From: Mycobacterium marinum | GTDB taxonomy: Bacteria; Actinomycetota; Actinomycetes; Mycobacteriales; Mycobacteriaceae | Assembly: GCF_003391395.1 (NCBI RefSeq) | Contig: NZ_CP024190.1 | Location: 3,472,001-3,536,000 of the forward strand | Reading direction: 5' to 3' | DNA: 64,000 bases | Shown: one piece after another, positions 8,484 to 17,140 of the stretch | Numbering within the stretch: position 1 is the first letter of the stretch | Layout: the number at the start of each line of letters is the position of its first letter | Notes under the pieces: generated by a model | The model's database searches: none | The model's input: only the letters and a program-made list of their open reading frames with translations | Told to the model about the DNA's origin: nothing | Translations under genes and position numbers: made by a program

Positions 8484-10091
8484 CTAGGACTCGTCCCGGT
8501 GACCACCGTGACCGCCGTGACCGCCGTGCCCCCCGGTTCGGTCGTTGTCCTCGGCGGCGTCGGAGTGGTCGGTCGACGCCGGCTCGAGCGCGACACTTCG
8601 CGATTGTTGGCCGCGGGTGTTGGTCGACTGCGCGTTCTTGGTCGGTTCCAGGCGCACCACTCGGCCGACGGCCCGACGTAGTCCGGGCGGACCCTCGATC
8701 CGCAACAAATGACCGATCCGTCCGGCGCGATACCGCAGTGGTGAGCCGACGAACTCACCCAGCACTACCCCACTGCCCAAGGCGAGCGCGGTCGCCGCCG
8801 CCGACAACAACTGGCTTTGCGCCTCATCGAAATGCGAGTCGGCAGCGAAGTAGAAGACAGCGCGGAAAACCGCCAGACCGGGCAGCATCGGCACGATGCC
8901 CGCTGTGGCGGTCACCAGCGCGAGGGCTTGACGGCGAATGGAGATCAGGGTCGCCAGAAAACCGACCCCGACCGCAGCGATCCCGGTGGCGATCACCTGA
9001 CCGAAACCGGCTGTGCCAAGACCGATCAAGACCAGGTCGGCGAGTCCGGCCGCGAACCCGGCGGTGACGGCCGACCGCAGCGGCGCGTAACTCGCCACGG
9101 TCAGGCATGCCCCGGCCAGCATGGCTCCGAGCACCGTGAGCAGGATCGGCAGCGGCCCCTGCGGAACGACGAACCCGCCACTCCCATGGACACGCAGCTC
9201 GATCTCGACGCCCGCGGTCTTGGCGATCTGCAGGCCGGCAAGGATGCCGACGACGATTCCCGACGTCAGGAACAATGCCTCGCCGATCCGGGCAACCGCG
9301 GTGACCATGTAGCCGGTTATCGCGTCCTGCATCGCACCGACCAGCGTCAATCCGGATAGCAGCATCACGATCCCGGTGGCCACCAGGGCCGCCAGCCCCT
9401 CACCGGTGAACAGATAGGCCGCCACCGCGACCAAGGTCGCGACGGCCGCTCCGGTCACCCGCTGGAAGAAGTACGGGGTCCCGATCCGGTTCAGCACCCG
9501 GCCCAGTCGATCGATCGTCGCGGCGGTCAGCGCGGCGATGGCGCAGGTCCGCCAGTTGGCTCCCAGCATCATGGCGATGCCGAGGGAAAAGCCCGCCCAG
9601 CAGACGGTCGCCAGCCAGCGCGGGTATGGATGCGGCCGTTGGGTCAACTCGTCCATGGCTTCGTGTGCCTCGTCGACGGTGACCCCACCGGCAGTGATCT
9701 CCTGGACCAGCCGGTCCAGTTCGGCCAGCCGGGTGAAGTTGGTGGAGCGGGTCCGCACCGAGCGCACGATGGTGACCGGCGCACTCTCCGCGGTCGGCAG
9801 GGCCGACACGATGATCGTGGTGACCGTGATGTCGACGACGCAGTCGGTGATCTGATACGCCTGAGCCACGTCGTTGGCGGTGGCGACGACGTCGGCGGTA
9901 CCCGAGCCGGAGGACAACATCACCTCGGCTAGTCGAATGGTGAGGTCCAAAACCTTGCGGACGTGCTGATCACCCATACCGCTCGAGGTCCGGCTGCGCT
10001 GTCCGGCGACAGGCACCGGGTCGCGCCGCCCGCGCAGCGCGATCCGCAGCCCGCGCCGCGAGCCGGCCACGCCATCCAATCGATCCTGCAC
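8484..10091 (-). CDS. Threonine/serine exporter family protein (ThrE/Rv3737-like)
   Basis: A 535-aa integral membrane protein of the ThrE family (DUF1212 domain plus ThrB-like domain). The corynebacterial member exports Thr and Ser. The soluble N-terminal half contains DLTIRLAEVMLSSGSGTADV and the middle HEAMDELTQRPHPYPRW; about ten hydrophobic helices follow. It resembles Rv3737 of M. tuberculosis closely, so this copy is at a different location or is a paralogue. The GTG at 10091 is preferred because it gives a family-like length; a longer frame begins at 10175 with a hydrophobic, non-homologous leader. The C-terminus ends in a GGHGGHGGHGGH repeat. A transport function here is inferred from family only. 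Confidence 0.85.
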   Translation of the reverse strand: MQDRLDGVAGSRRGLRIALRGRRDPVPVAGQRSRTSSGMGDQHVRKVLDLTIRLAEVMLSSGSGTADVVATANDVAQAYQITDCVVDITVTTIIVSALPTAESAPVTIVRSVRTRSTNFTRLAELDRLVQEITAGGVTVDEAHEAMDELTQRPHPYPRWLATVCWAGFSLGIAMMLGANWRTCAIAALTAATIDRLGRVLNRIGTPYFFQRVTGAAVATLVAVAAYLFTGEGLAALVATGIVMLLSGLTLVGAMQDAITGYMVTAVARIGEALFLTSGIVVGILAGLQIAKTAGVEIELRVHGSGGFVVPQGPLPILLTVLGAMLAGACLTVASYAPLRSAVTAGFAAGLADLVLIGLGTAGFGQVIATGIAAVGVGFLATLISIRRQALALVTATAGIVPMLPGLAVFRAVFYFAADSHFDEAQSQLLSAAATALALGSGVVLGEFVGSPLRYRAGRIGHLLRIEGPPGLRRAVGRVVRLEPTKNAQSTNTRGQQSRSVALEPASTDHSDAAEDNDRTGGHGGHGGHGGHRDES

Positions 10092-10215
10092 CCCAGGCAG
10101 GATACTGATTTTTGAGGGTGAACCTCGGACCGCGAACACAACCGCCACGACCGTCAGCGGGGCCAGCCCGCCCATGGTGGCCGTCCGTAGCTCGAGTCCG
10201 CCGCGCTAGCGCAGG

Positions 10216-11094
10216 TCAAGACCCCGCATCGGGGTGCGGCGAGCTCAATTTCCGCGACAACACCTGCGCAAACGTGTGCGTATCACCTGGCCAGCGCGCT
10301 GACACGTAGCCGCCGTCATCGACCACAAACGCCGGCCGCGAGTCGGTCGCGGTGTCACGCACCATGCCGGAAGTCTTGAGCCACCGGTGCGGGGCAGTGC
10401 GAGCAACATCACAGAATTCGGTGGGATCTTCAAGCGCGCGGGTGACTTCCGCCTGCACCGACATGTATCCGCGGGCCTGGCCCGGCTCCTCGGTATAGGT
10501 GCGGTAGTAATCGGGATCCCAGCGGCGGGTGCGGCGGGTGAGCTGCCAGGCCCGCCGCTCCAACGCCCAGGTCAGTGCGGTCGTCCGGCGCCCGTAGAGC
10601 ACCGATCTGCCGGTAGCCGGATCGATGCTGCGAGCGGCGAGCAAGACGCCATGACAGATCGCGGCCACGATCCGCCCACCCGCAAAGGCCTCTACCACCA
10701 GCCCCTGCAGTGTCTGGCTGTCGATGTAGCTGCGCATTCCGCGGGCCCGGTGCCCGCCCGGAAGCAGCAGTGCGTCGACCCCGGCCAGAGTGGCTTGTGC
10801 CCAGTTGAGGGGGTGCTGGAACTCGACCGACTGCCGCATCAGTGCATAGCAGCGGCGACCGTCTTTGTTGGCTCGAAGCATCCGACCCATGAGCGAGACG
10901 GAACCCAAGATGGGAAGCGCCGACCAGATGTCCAAACCTCGGCCGCTCACCATGATGTCGTCGGCGATCCCCGCAGCACCGCTTTCGGTGGCAAAAATGA
11001 CCCGATGGCCGTCTTGGGTCAGCACGCGCCAGCTGACCGCAACCTCGGTGGGGTCGAAATCACGGTCCGGGATCGGAATCAGGACGGTGCCCAT
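10216..11094 (-). CDS. DJ-1/PfpI family protein (type 1 glutamine amidotransferase-like)
   Basis: A 292-aa protein of the DJ-1/PfpI superfamily, larger than typical 170-230-aa members. The first strand (MGTVLIPIPDRDFDPTE) is followed by DALLLPGGHRARGMR and the nucleophile elbow AAICHGVLLAAR, whose Cys and His are the catalytic pair in the family. An extended region after residue 190 (YYRTYTEEPGQARGY) is typical of a subset annotated as intracellular protease/amidase. It lies in the same direction as Rv2061c, 10 bp downstream of it. The biochemical activity (protease, glyoxalase or chaperone) cannot be told from sequence. Confidence 0.8.
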   Translation of the reverse strand: MGTVLIPIPDRDFDPTEVAVSWRVLTQDGHRVIFATESGAAGIADDIMVSGRGLDIWSALPILGSVSLMGRMLRANKDGRRCYALMRQSVEFQHPLNWAQATLAGVDALLLPGGHRARGMRSYIDSQTLQGLVVEAFAGGRIVAAICHGVLLAARSIDPATGRSVLYGRRTTALTWALERRAWQLTRRTRRWDPDYYRTYTEEPGQARGYMSVQAEVTRALEDPTEFCDVARTAPHRWLKTSGMVRDTATDSRPAFVVDDGGYVSARWPGDTHTFAQVLSRKLSSPHPDAGS

Positions 11095-11104
11095 GCGGTC
11101 GGCC

Positions 11105-11494
11105 CTAGGCCACCCTGAGCTCGAGTCCGACGTTGTTGTCCATGCCGCCGCGCAGTTTGCTGAATAGGTTGAAGACCTTGCCCACGATGCCGTAGCGCTT
11201 GCCGATCGCGTCGTACACGGCCGCCGTTTGCGACTTGTCCAGGATGGCGGCGGTGCCTTCGACGGCCTCGCTCTTCGGGCGACCGCGCATGTCGCAGATG
11301 GCCAGCGTGACCCGCGGTGTGTTGCGGATCCGCTTGACCTTCCACGACTTTCCCTCGGTGATCACCAGCAGGCGGTCACCTTGGTCACCGTCCAAAGCGG
11401 CCCAGACCGGCACCGGCTTGGGCCGGCCGTCCTTGGTGAAGGTGGTGAGCAGGATGTATTGCGCCTTGGCCAGGTCAGCGAACGTGGGTGTCAC
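11105..11494 (-). CDS. PPOX-class F420-dependent protein (Rv2061c homologue)
   Basis: A 129-aa single-domain split-barrel protein of the pyridoxine-5'-phosphate oxidase-like, F420-binding class. The N-terminal strand pair FTKDGRPKPVPVWAAL, the WKVKRIRNTPRVTLAI segment and the central RGRPKSEAVEGTA are typical of the TIGR03666/Rv2061 group. Such enzymes bind F420 (or flavin) and reduce varied substrates; this one has no known substrate. It sits between a PfpI-like gene and the long hairpin that separates it from cobN, and corresponds to Rv2061c (134 aa in M. tuberculosis as remembered). Confidence 0.87.
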   Translation of the reverse strand: MTPTFADLAKAQYILLTTFTKDGRPKPVPVWAALDGDQGDRLLVITEGKSWKVKRIRNTPRVTLAICDMRGRPKSEAVEGTAAILDKSQTAAVYDAIGKRYGIVGKVFNLFSKLRGGMDNNVGLELRVA

Positions 11495-11529
11495 GCTGTC
11501 AACCTACCGCGGGCCGGTTCCCCTAGCTC

Positions 11530-11589
11530 GCGAGCAGACACAGAATCGCACTCGGAGGGCTAGCCGAGTGCGATTCTGTGTCTGCTCGC
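11530..11589. repeat. 26-bp perfect inverted repeat with 8-nt loop
   Basis: The left arm (11530-11555) starts GCGAGCAGACACAG. The right arm (11564-11589) is its exact reverse complement and ends CTGTGTCTGCTCGC; the loop is AGGGCTAG. It lies between the end of cobN (stop at 11605) and the start of Rv2061c (11494). Transcripts of cobN would form a very stable hairpin just past the stop codon, although no T-run follows, so it may stop transcription imperfectly or protect the mRNA 3' end. Similar GAGCAGAC..ATCGCAC palindromes occur dispersed in mycobacterial intergenic DNA, as I recall, so it may also be a repeat-family copy. Confidence 0.85.
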
Positions 11590-11604
11590 GCCGGGGGCGG
11601 GGGG

Positions 11605-14600
11605 CTACCCCTCCAGATCACCCTCGGTTTCCAGTAGCGCCTGGCGCAGACCGTCGAGCGTCTCGGGCTGCGGCTGAGCCCACATCCCGCGCCCGGCCGC
11701 CTCCAGCAGTCGCTCGGCCATGCCGTGCAGCGCCCAGGGGTTGGACTCCGTCATGAATTTGCGGTTCTCCGGGTCCAGCACATAGCGCTCGGTGAGCTGC
11801 TCATACATCCAGTCGGCCATCACCCCGGCGGTCGCGTCGTAGCCGAACAGGTAATCGACGGTCGCCGCCATCTCGAAGGCGCCCTTGTAGCCATGCCGGC
11901 GCATGGCGGCCATCCAGCGGGGATTGACCACCCGCGCCCGGAACACCCGGGTGGTCTCCTCCGACAGTGTTCGGGTGCGGATCGCGTCGGGGCGGGTGTT
12001 GTCGCCGATGTAGGCGGCCGGCGCTTGGCCGGTCAGGGCACGCACGGTGGCCACCATGCCGCCGTGATACTGGAAGTAATCGTCGGAGTCGGCGATGTCA
12101 TGTTCTCGGGTGTCGGTGTTCTTGGCGGCCACGGCGATGCGCCGGTATTGGCGGTTCATGTCGTCGACCGCTTCGCGGCCCTCCAGGTCGCGTCCGTACG
12201 CGAATCCGCCCCAGGCGGTGTACACCTGCGCCAAGTCGGCGTCGTCGCGCCAGTTGCGGCTGTCGATCAGCTGCAGCAGCCCGGCGCCATAGGTTCCCGG
12301 TTTGGAGCCGAAAATCCTTGTGGTGGCTCGCCGTTGGTCGCCATGCTGAGCCAGGTCGGCCTGCGCGTGCGCGCGTACGTAATTGTCTTCGGCCGGCTCA
12401 TCGAGTTCGGCCACCAGCCGCACGGCATCGTCGAGCATCGTCACCACGTGCGGGAATGCGTCGCGGAAGAAGCCGGAGATCCGCACCGTCACGTCGATGC
12501 GCGGCCGGCCCAGCTCGGCCAGTGCAATGGGAGTCAGGTCCACCACGCGCCGGGACGCCTCATCCCATACCGGCCGAACGCCCAGCAGCGCGAGCACTTC
12601 GGCGATGTCGTCACCGGCGGTGCGCATCGCCGAGGTGCCCCACACCGACAGCCCTACCGACTGCGGCCACCGCCCGTGGTCATTGCGGTATCGAGTCAGC
12701 AGTGAATCCGCTAGCGCCGCACCGGCTTCCCAGGCTAGCCGGGAGGGTACGGCCTTGGGGTCCACCGAGTAGAAGTTACGTCCGGTCGGCAAGACGTTGA
12801 CCAGACCGCGCAACGGCGACCCCGACGGACCCGCGGCAATGAAGTGTCCGTCCAGGGCCCGTAGCACCTGGTCGATCTCGGCTTCCGTCCCGGCCAGCCG
12901 CGGCACCACTTCGGTAGCGGCGAACCGCAGCACCGCCGCCACCTCGGGATTGTCGGTGATCTGTTCGACGGCAGCGCAATCCCAGTCCGCGGCCTGCAGC
13001 GCGGCCACCAGACCACGGGCGGCCGCCTCGATCCGGTCCACTGCCGCACGCTCGTCGGTGCCGTCCTCGGCCAGGCCGAGTGCCTGGCGCAAACCGGGTA
13101 GCGCCTGCGCACCGGCGAACAGCTGGCGGGCCCGCAGAATGGCCAGCACTAGATCGAGTTCGGTCTCCTCCGTTGGCTTTTGCCCGAGGATGTGCAGGCC
13201 ATCGCGGATCTGGACATCCTTGATCTCGCAGAGCCAACCATCGACATGCAGCAGCATGTCATCGAAGCAGTCCTCTTCCGGGCGCTCGGTCAGCCCTAGG
13301 TCGTGGTCCATCTTGGCGGCCCGGATCAGCGTCCAGATCTGCTGACGGATGGCCGGCAGCTTGGCCGGGTCCAGCGCCGCGACGTTGGCGTGCTCATCGA
13401 GCAACTGCTCCAGCCGGGCGACGTCACCGTAGGTTTCGGCGCGGGCCATCGGCGGGATGAGGTGATCGACCAGAACCGCGTGTGCCCGCCGTTTTGCCTG
13501 GGTCCCCTCACCGGGGTCGTTGACCAGGAACGGATAGATCAACGGCAGATTGCCCAGCGCGGCATCGGATCCACACGCCGCCGACATGCCCAGCGTCTTG
13601 CCCGGCAACCATTCCAGATTGCCGTGCTTGCCCAGGTGCACCACCGCATGAGCCCCGAAGCCCGCATCCAGCCAGTGGTAGGCGGCCAGATAGTGATGAC
13701 TCGGCGGCAGGTCCGGGTCGTGGTAGATCGCCACCGGGTTTTCCCCGAAGCCGCGTGGCGGCTGCACCATCAACACCAGGTTGCCCGACTGCATCGCGGC
13801 GATGACGATTTCGCCATCCGGATCATTGCTGCGGTCGACGAACAGCTCCCCCGGCGGCGGACCCCAATGCTGGGTCACCGCATCGGTCAGCTCGGATGGG
13901 AGCGTGCCAAACCAGCGCCGATAGTCCTTGGCGGATACCCGGATCGGGTTACCGGAAAGCTGACCTTCGGTGAGCCAGTCCGGATCCTGGCCGCCGCGCT
14001 CGATCAGCGCGTGGATCAGCGCGTCGCCATCGGCCGCTTCGACACCGGGTAGCTCGCCCACCTGGTAGCCACGTTCGCCCATGGCTCGCAGCAGCGCCAC
14101 CGCGCTGGCGGGGGTGTCCAAGCCGACCGCGTTGCCGATGCGCGCATGCTTGGTCGGGTAAGCCGAGAACACCAACGCGACCCGTTTGTCGGCGGGGTCA
14201 ACGCCGCGCAGTCGCGCGTGCCGCAGCGCCAGGCCCGCGACCCGGTCGCAGCGCTCCGGATCGGCGACATAGGCGATCAGGCCGTCGTCGTCGATCTCCT
14301 TGAACGAGAACGGAACTGTGATGATGCGGCCGTCGAACTCCGGTACCGCGACCTGAGTCGCGACGTCGAGCGGGGACAGTCCGTCGTCGTTGGCGCACCA
14401 TTGCGCCCGCGGGCTGGTCAGGCACAGCCCCTGAAGGATCGGAATATCCAGGGCCGCGAGGTGTTCCACGTTCCAGCTGTCGTCATCGCCGCCGGCGGAT
14501 GCGGTTGCCGGCTTGACCCCACCGGCGGCCAGCACGGTGACCACCATGGCATCGGCACTACTCAGCGTTGTCAGCAGCTCCGGCTCGGCGGTGCGCAACG

Positions 14601-15177
14601 AGGCGCAGTACACCGGAAGCGCACGTCCGCCCGCGGCCTCGATCGCCGCGCACAACGCCTCCACATAGGCGGTGTTGCCGGCCAGGTGTTGCGCGCGGTA
14701 GTACAGCACGGCAATGGTGGGACCGGTGCTGCCGGCATCCGGTCGCCGCAGCACCCCCCAGGACGGGATGGCAACCGGCGGGCCGAAACCAACGCCCGTC
14801 ATCAGCACGGTGTCGCAAAGGAACGAGTGCAACTGGCGCAAGTTGTCCACGCCCCCCTGCGCCAGGTAGATGTGCGCCTGCAGCGCGATACCCGCCGGGA
14901 CCGAGGAGCGGTCCATCAACTCCGCGTCGGCGGCCTGCTCGCCGCTGACCATGACCGCGGGGACGCCGGCGGCCAACACGGCCTCGATGCCGTCTTCCCA
15001 GGCCCGGTAGCCGCCGAGAATCCGCACCACCACGATCGCGGCGTCGGTTAGCAGGTCCGCCAGCTCCAGCTCGGACAGCCGTGCCGGGTTGGCCCACCGA
15101 TAGGCCCTGCCGCTGGATCGGGCACAGATCAGGTCGGTATCCGACGTCGACAACAGCAGGATGGTCGGCTCAGCCAC
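11605..15177 (-). CDS. cobN: Cobaltochelatase subunit CobN
   Basis: A 1190-aa large subunit of the ATP-dependent aerobic cobaltochelatase, which inserts Co2+ into hydrogenobyrinic acid a,c-diamide in vitamin B12 synthesis. The whole CobN/BchH family core is present, including FVDRSNDPDGEIVIA, the conserved VHLGKHGNLEWLPGK segment (His ligands, about residues 515-530) and a C-terminal WMAAMRRHGYKGAFEMAATVDYLFGYDAT block. Length agrees with M. tuberculosis CobN (1194 aa). It is transcribed alone on the minus strand and ends before the long hairpin at 11530. The cobS/cobT-type partners are not in this window. No B12 riboswitch was recognised in its short upstream region. Confidence 0.96.
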   Translation of the reverse strand: MAEPTILLLSTSDTDLICARSSGRAYRWANPARLSELELADLLTDAAIVVVRILGGYRAWEDGIEAVLAAGVPAVMVSGEQAADAELMDRSSVPAGIALQAHIYLAQGGVDNLRQLHSFLCDTVLMTGVGFGPPVAIPSWGVLRRPDAGSTGPTIAVLYYRAQHLAGNTAYVEALCAAIEAAGGRALPVYCASLRTAEPELLTTLSSADAMVVTVLAAGGVKPATASAGGDDDSWNVEHLAALDIPILQGLCLTSPRAQWCANDDGLSPLDVATQVAVPEFDGRIITVPFSFKEIDDDGLIAYVADPERCDRVAGLALRHARLRGVDPADKRVALVFSAYPTKHARIGNAVGLDTPASAVALLRAMGERGYQVGELPGVEAADGDALIHALIERGGQDPDWLTEGQLSGNPIRVSAKDYRRWFGTLPSELTDAVTQHWGPPPGELFVDRSNDPDGEIVIAAMQSGNLVLMVQPPRGFGENPVAIYHDPDLPPSHHYLAAYHWLDAGFGAHAVVHLGKHGNLEWLPGKTLGMSAACGSDAALGNLPLIYPFLVNDPGEGTQAKRRAHAVLVDHLIPPMARAETYGDVARLEQLLDEHANVAALDPAKLPAIRQQIWTLIRAAKMDHDLGLTERPEEDCFDDMLLHVDGWLCEIKDVQIRDGLHILGQKPTEETELDLVLAILRARQLFAGAQALPGLRQALGLAEDGTDERAAVDRIEAAARGLVAALQAADWDCAAVEQITDNPEVAAVLRFAATEVVPRLAGTEAEIDQVLRALDGHFIAAGPSGSPLRGLVNVLPTGRNFYSVDPKAVPSRLAWEAGAALADSLLTRYRNDHGRWPQSVGLSVWGTSAMRTAGDDIAEVLALLGVRPVWDEASRRVVDLTPIALAELGRPRIDVTVRISGFFRDAFPHVVTMLDDAVRLVAELDEPAEDNYVRAHAQADLAQHGDQRRATTRIFGSKPGTYGAGLLQLIDSRNWRDDADLAQVYTAWGGFAYGRDLEGREAVDDMNRQYRRIAVAAKNTDTREHDIADSDDYFQYHGGMVATVRALTGQAPAAYIGDNTRPDAIRTRTLSEETTRVFRARVVNPRWMAAMRRHGYKGAFEMAATVDYLFGYDATAGVMADWMYEQLTERYVLDPENRKFMTESNPWALHGMAERLLEAAGRGMWAQPQPETLDGLRQALLETEGDLEG

Positions 15178-15233
15178 CAGTCATTCGTACCGCAGCGCCC
15201 TCATGGCGACGAATCGGCACGTAGGGTTCCCAT

Positions 15234-15434
15234 ATGAGCAGGGGTTTCGTCGTTACCTTCGCGGTCGGGCTGATCATCGCGCTATTCGGGTCGATCTGGG
15301 CGCTGCAGGGATTCGGAGTGCTCGGCGGCAGCCCGATGAGCAACACCACCACCTGGTCTGTCATCGGGCCGATCACTGCGCTGGTCGGCATAGTGATCGC
15401 GGTGATCAGTTGGCGCAGGATGTCGTCTAAATAG
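15234..15434 (+). CDS. Small two-helix membrane protein
   Basis: A 66-aa protein with two hydrophobic helices (residues ~5-30 and ~42-60) separated by a short polar loop (GGSPMSNTTTW) and ending in basic WRRMSSK. It begins with ATG at 15234, 56 bp from the cobN start and divergent from it. It is convergent with the sulfite-oxidase-fold gene, 3 bp apart. I do not recognise a named family. The in-frame helices, Arg/Lys-rich cytosolic end and tight packing against its neighbours support it as a real gene. Confidence 0.65.
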   Translation: MSRGFVVTFAVGLIIALFGSIWALQGFGVLGGSPMSNTTTWSVIGPITALVGIVIAVISWRRMSSK

Positions 15435-15437
15435 ACC

Positions 15438-16979
15438 TCACTTGTCCACCACGGTGAAGGTCACCGTGTGCCAGCCGGTAGCGCCATCGGGAACCGGATC
15501 GGCCCGATCTTCGGTTTGCACCGCCCCGGTGTTGTCGATGGCCCGCACAGTAATGGTGTGAGTCCCAGGGCTTTTGGCCTGCCAAGGCAAACTCCACAAC
15601 CGCCACGTCGCATTGGAATAACTCGCGCCCAGTTCAGCGCGCTGCCACCCGCCGTCCCCGATACGGACCTCCACGGCCCGCACGCCACGATTCTGCGCCC
15701 ATGCGACACCGCCGAACACCACGGGCCCCACCGGCACCTTCTGACCTCTTTTCGGCACATCGATCCGCGACTCGGTCTTGATCGGCGCCCGCGCCGCCCA
15801 GCCCTGCCGCGTCCAGTACGCCTTGGCCCTGTCGAACCGGGTCAGCTCCAGCTCGACCACCCATTTGGTTGCCGACACGTAGCCGTAAAGTCCGGGCACC
15901 ACCAGGCGGGCGGGGTAGCCATGCTCGACCGGCAGGGGCTGGCCGTTGAGGCCCAGCGCCAGCAGCGCTTCACGGCCGTCGGTGAGGGCCTGCACCGGAG
16001 TACCGGCGGTGAACCCGTCGATTGAAGTCGAGAGCACCATATCGGCGTCTTTGTGCACACCGGCGGCCGACAACAGATCCGCGACCCGGTATCCCGTCCA
16101 GATGCCCGTTGAAATGAGGTTTCCACCAACGGGATTGGATACGCAGGTCAGTGTGGCCACCGTTTCGACCACGTCGAATTGGGCGAGGTCGTCGAACGTG
16201 TAGCTGATTTCGCGGTCCACCATGCCGTGAATGCGCAGCCGCCAGTCACCGCGGCTGAGTTGCGGCACAACAAGTGCGGTGTCGATCCGGTAGAAGTCGG
16301 CGCTAGGTGTGATGAAGTCCGGGAGCGCAACACCTTTCGGTTGCACATCGGCCGGTATTGGCGGCGCCGTTGTTCCTGGCTGTGGAAGGGTGAAGGCCTT
16401 GCGGTCGGCCGCCACCGAATGCGCCAGGCGCGCGAGGACCGCACCCGTCACCCCGGTGACGACTCCGAATCCCAGCAAGCCCAACATGATCAACCTGCGC
16501 CTGCCGGCATCCGACTGGTCGCCGCTGCCGTTCGGATCCTCTGCGTCGGGCCAGAACCGGCGCATCAGCACGCGCAGCAGCAGCACACCGCAGGCGGCGC
16601 CGGCGATGGTGGGAATCGTGTCCAGGAGGGTCCCACCCTGGCGCGACAGCACGGCGGCGCAGCCGAGAACACCCGCCGCGGCGATCACGGCGCTGCCGAG
16701 CGGGCGGCGCTGGGTCTCGAGGGTCCCGGCCAGCGCCGCCAATGTCGCGATCACTACGAGCACCACGATGGCCAGGAAGGGTTTGTCCAGTGGACCGAGG
16801 GCCTGGATCGCCCACTCTTTGATCGGCCCCGGGGTGATATCGATGACCGCAGAGCCGACCGCCGTGCGTGCGTCGGCGCGCGTCCCAAACGGGATGCTGA
16901 CCACCTGGGCGACACCGAGCGCGACGGACGCAGCGGCAACCCCGGCAAGCATCCGCTCGTTCGCCGAGGGCCCCACCAT
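15438..16979 (-). CDS. Membrane-anchored sulfite-oxidase-fold molybdopterin enzyme
   Basis: A 513-aa protein with two parts. The N-terminal ~190 residues contain four to five hydrophobic helices, then RRRLIMLGLLGFGVVTG forms a last helix. From about residue 230 there is a sulfite oxidase / YedY-like molybdopterin domain with the Mo-ligating Cys in TLTCVSNPVGGN, the pterin-contact stretch GYPARLVVPGLYGY, and a C-terminal dimerisation domain (AVEVRIGDGGWQ). It resembles Rv0218-type proteins. The ATG at 16979 is preferred: the frame is open to 17147, but that would overlap the divergent SDR start and adds a Cys-rich non-homologous leader. Probable role: periplasm-facing oxidoreductase; substrate unknown. 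Confidence 0.85.
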   Translation of the reverse strand: MVGPSANERMLAGVAAASVALGVAQVVSIPFGTRADARTAVGSAVIDITPGPIKEWAIQALGPLDKPFLAIVVLVVIATLAALAGTLETQRRPLGSAVIAAAGVLGCAAVLSRQGGTLLDTIPTIAGAACGVLLLRVLMRRFWPDAEDPNGSGDQSDAGRRRLIMLGLLGFGVVTGVTGAVLARLAHSVAADRKAFTLPQPGTTAPPIPADVQPKGVALPDFITPSADFYRIDTALVVPQLSRGDWRLRIHGMVDREISYTFDDLAQFDVVETVATLTCVSNPVGGNLISTGIWTGYRVADLLSAAGVHKDADMVLSTSIDGFTAGTPVQALTDGREALLALGLNGQPLPVEHGYPARLVVPGLYGYVSATKWVVELELTRFDRAKAYWTRQGWAARAPIKTESRIDVPKRGQKVPVGPVVFGGVAWAQNRGVRAVEVRIGDGGWQRAELGASYSNATWRLWSLPWQAKSPGTHTITVRAIDNTGAVQTEDRADPVPDGATGWHTVTFTVVDK

Positions 16980-17140
16980 CCCAGCGACTCTACTCGCGCC
17001 GCTCGCTGCCAGCGCAAAAGTTCCGCCGCACAAGCAAACCAGCGCATTCGGCACGTTGCGTCGGCCACTGGCGGCGCCGATGCGGATCCCTCCGTTGATG
17101 TGGGTTCCTGGGGACAGTCGCCAAGTCGTACCGTGTAGCG

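Noticed and set aside
15178..15233. Cobalamin riboswitch upstream of cobN
   Set aside because: The gap between cobN and the divergent small gene is only 56 bp, too short for the aptamer, and no B12-box-like sequence was seen.
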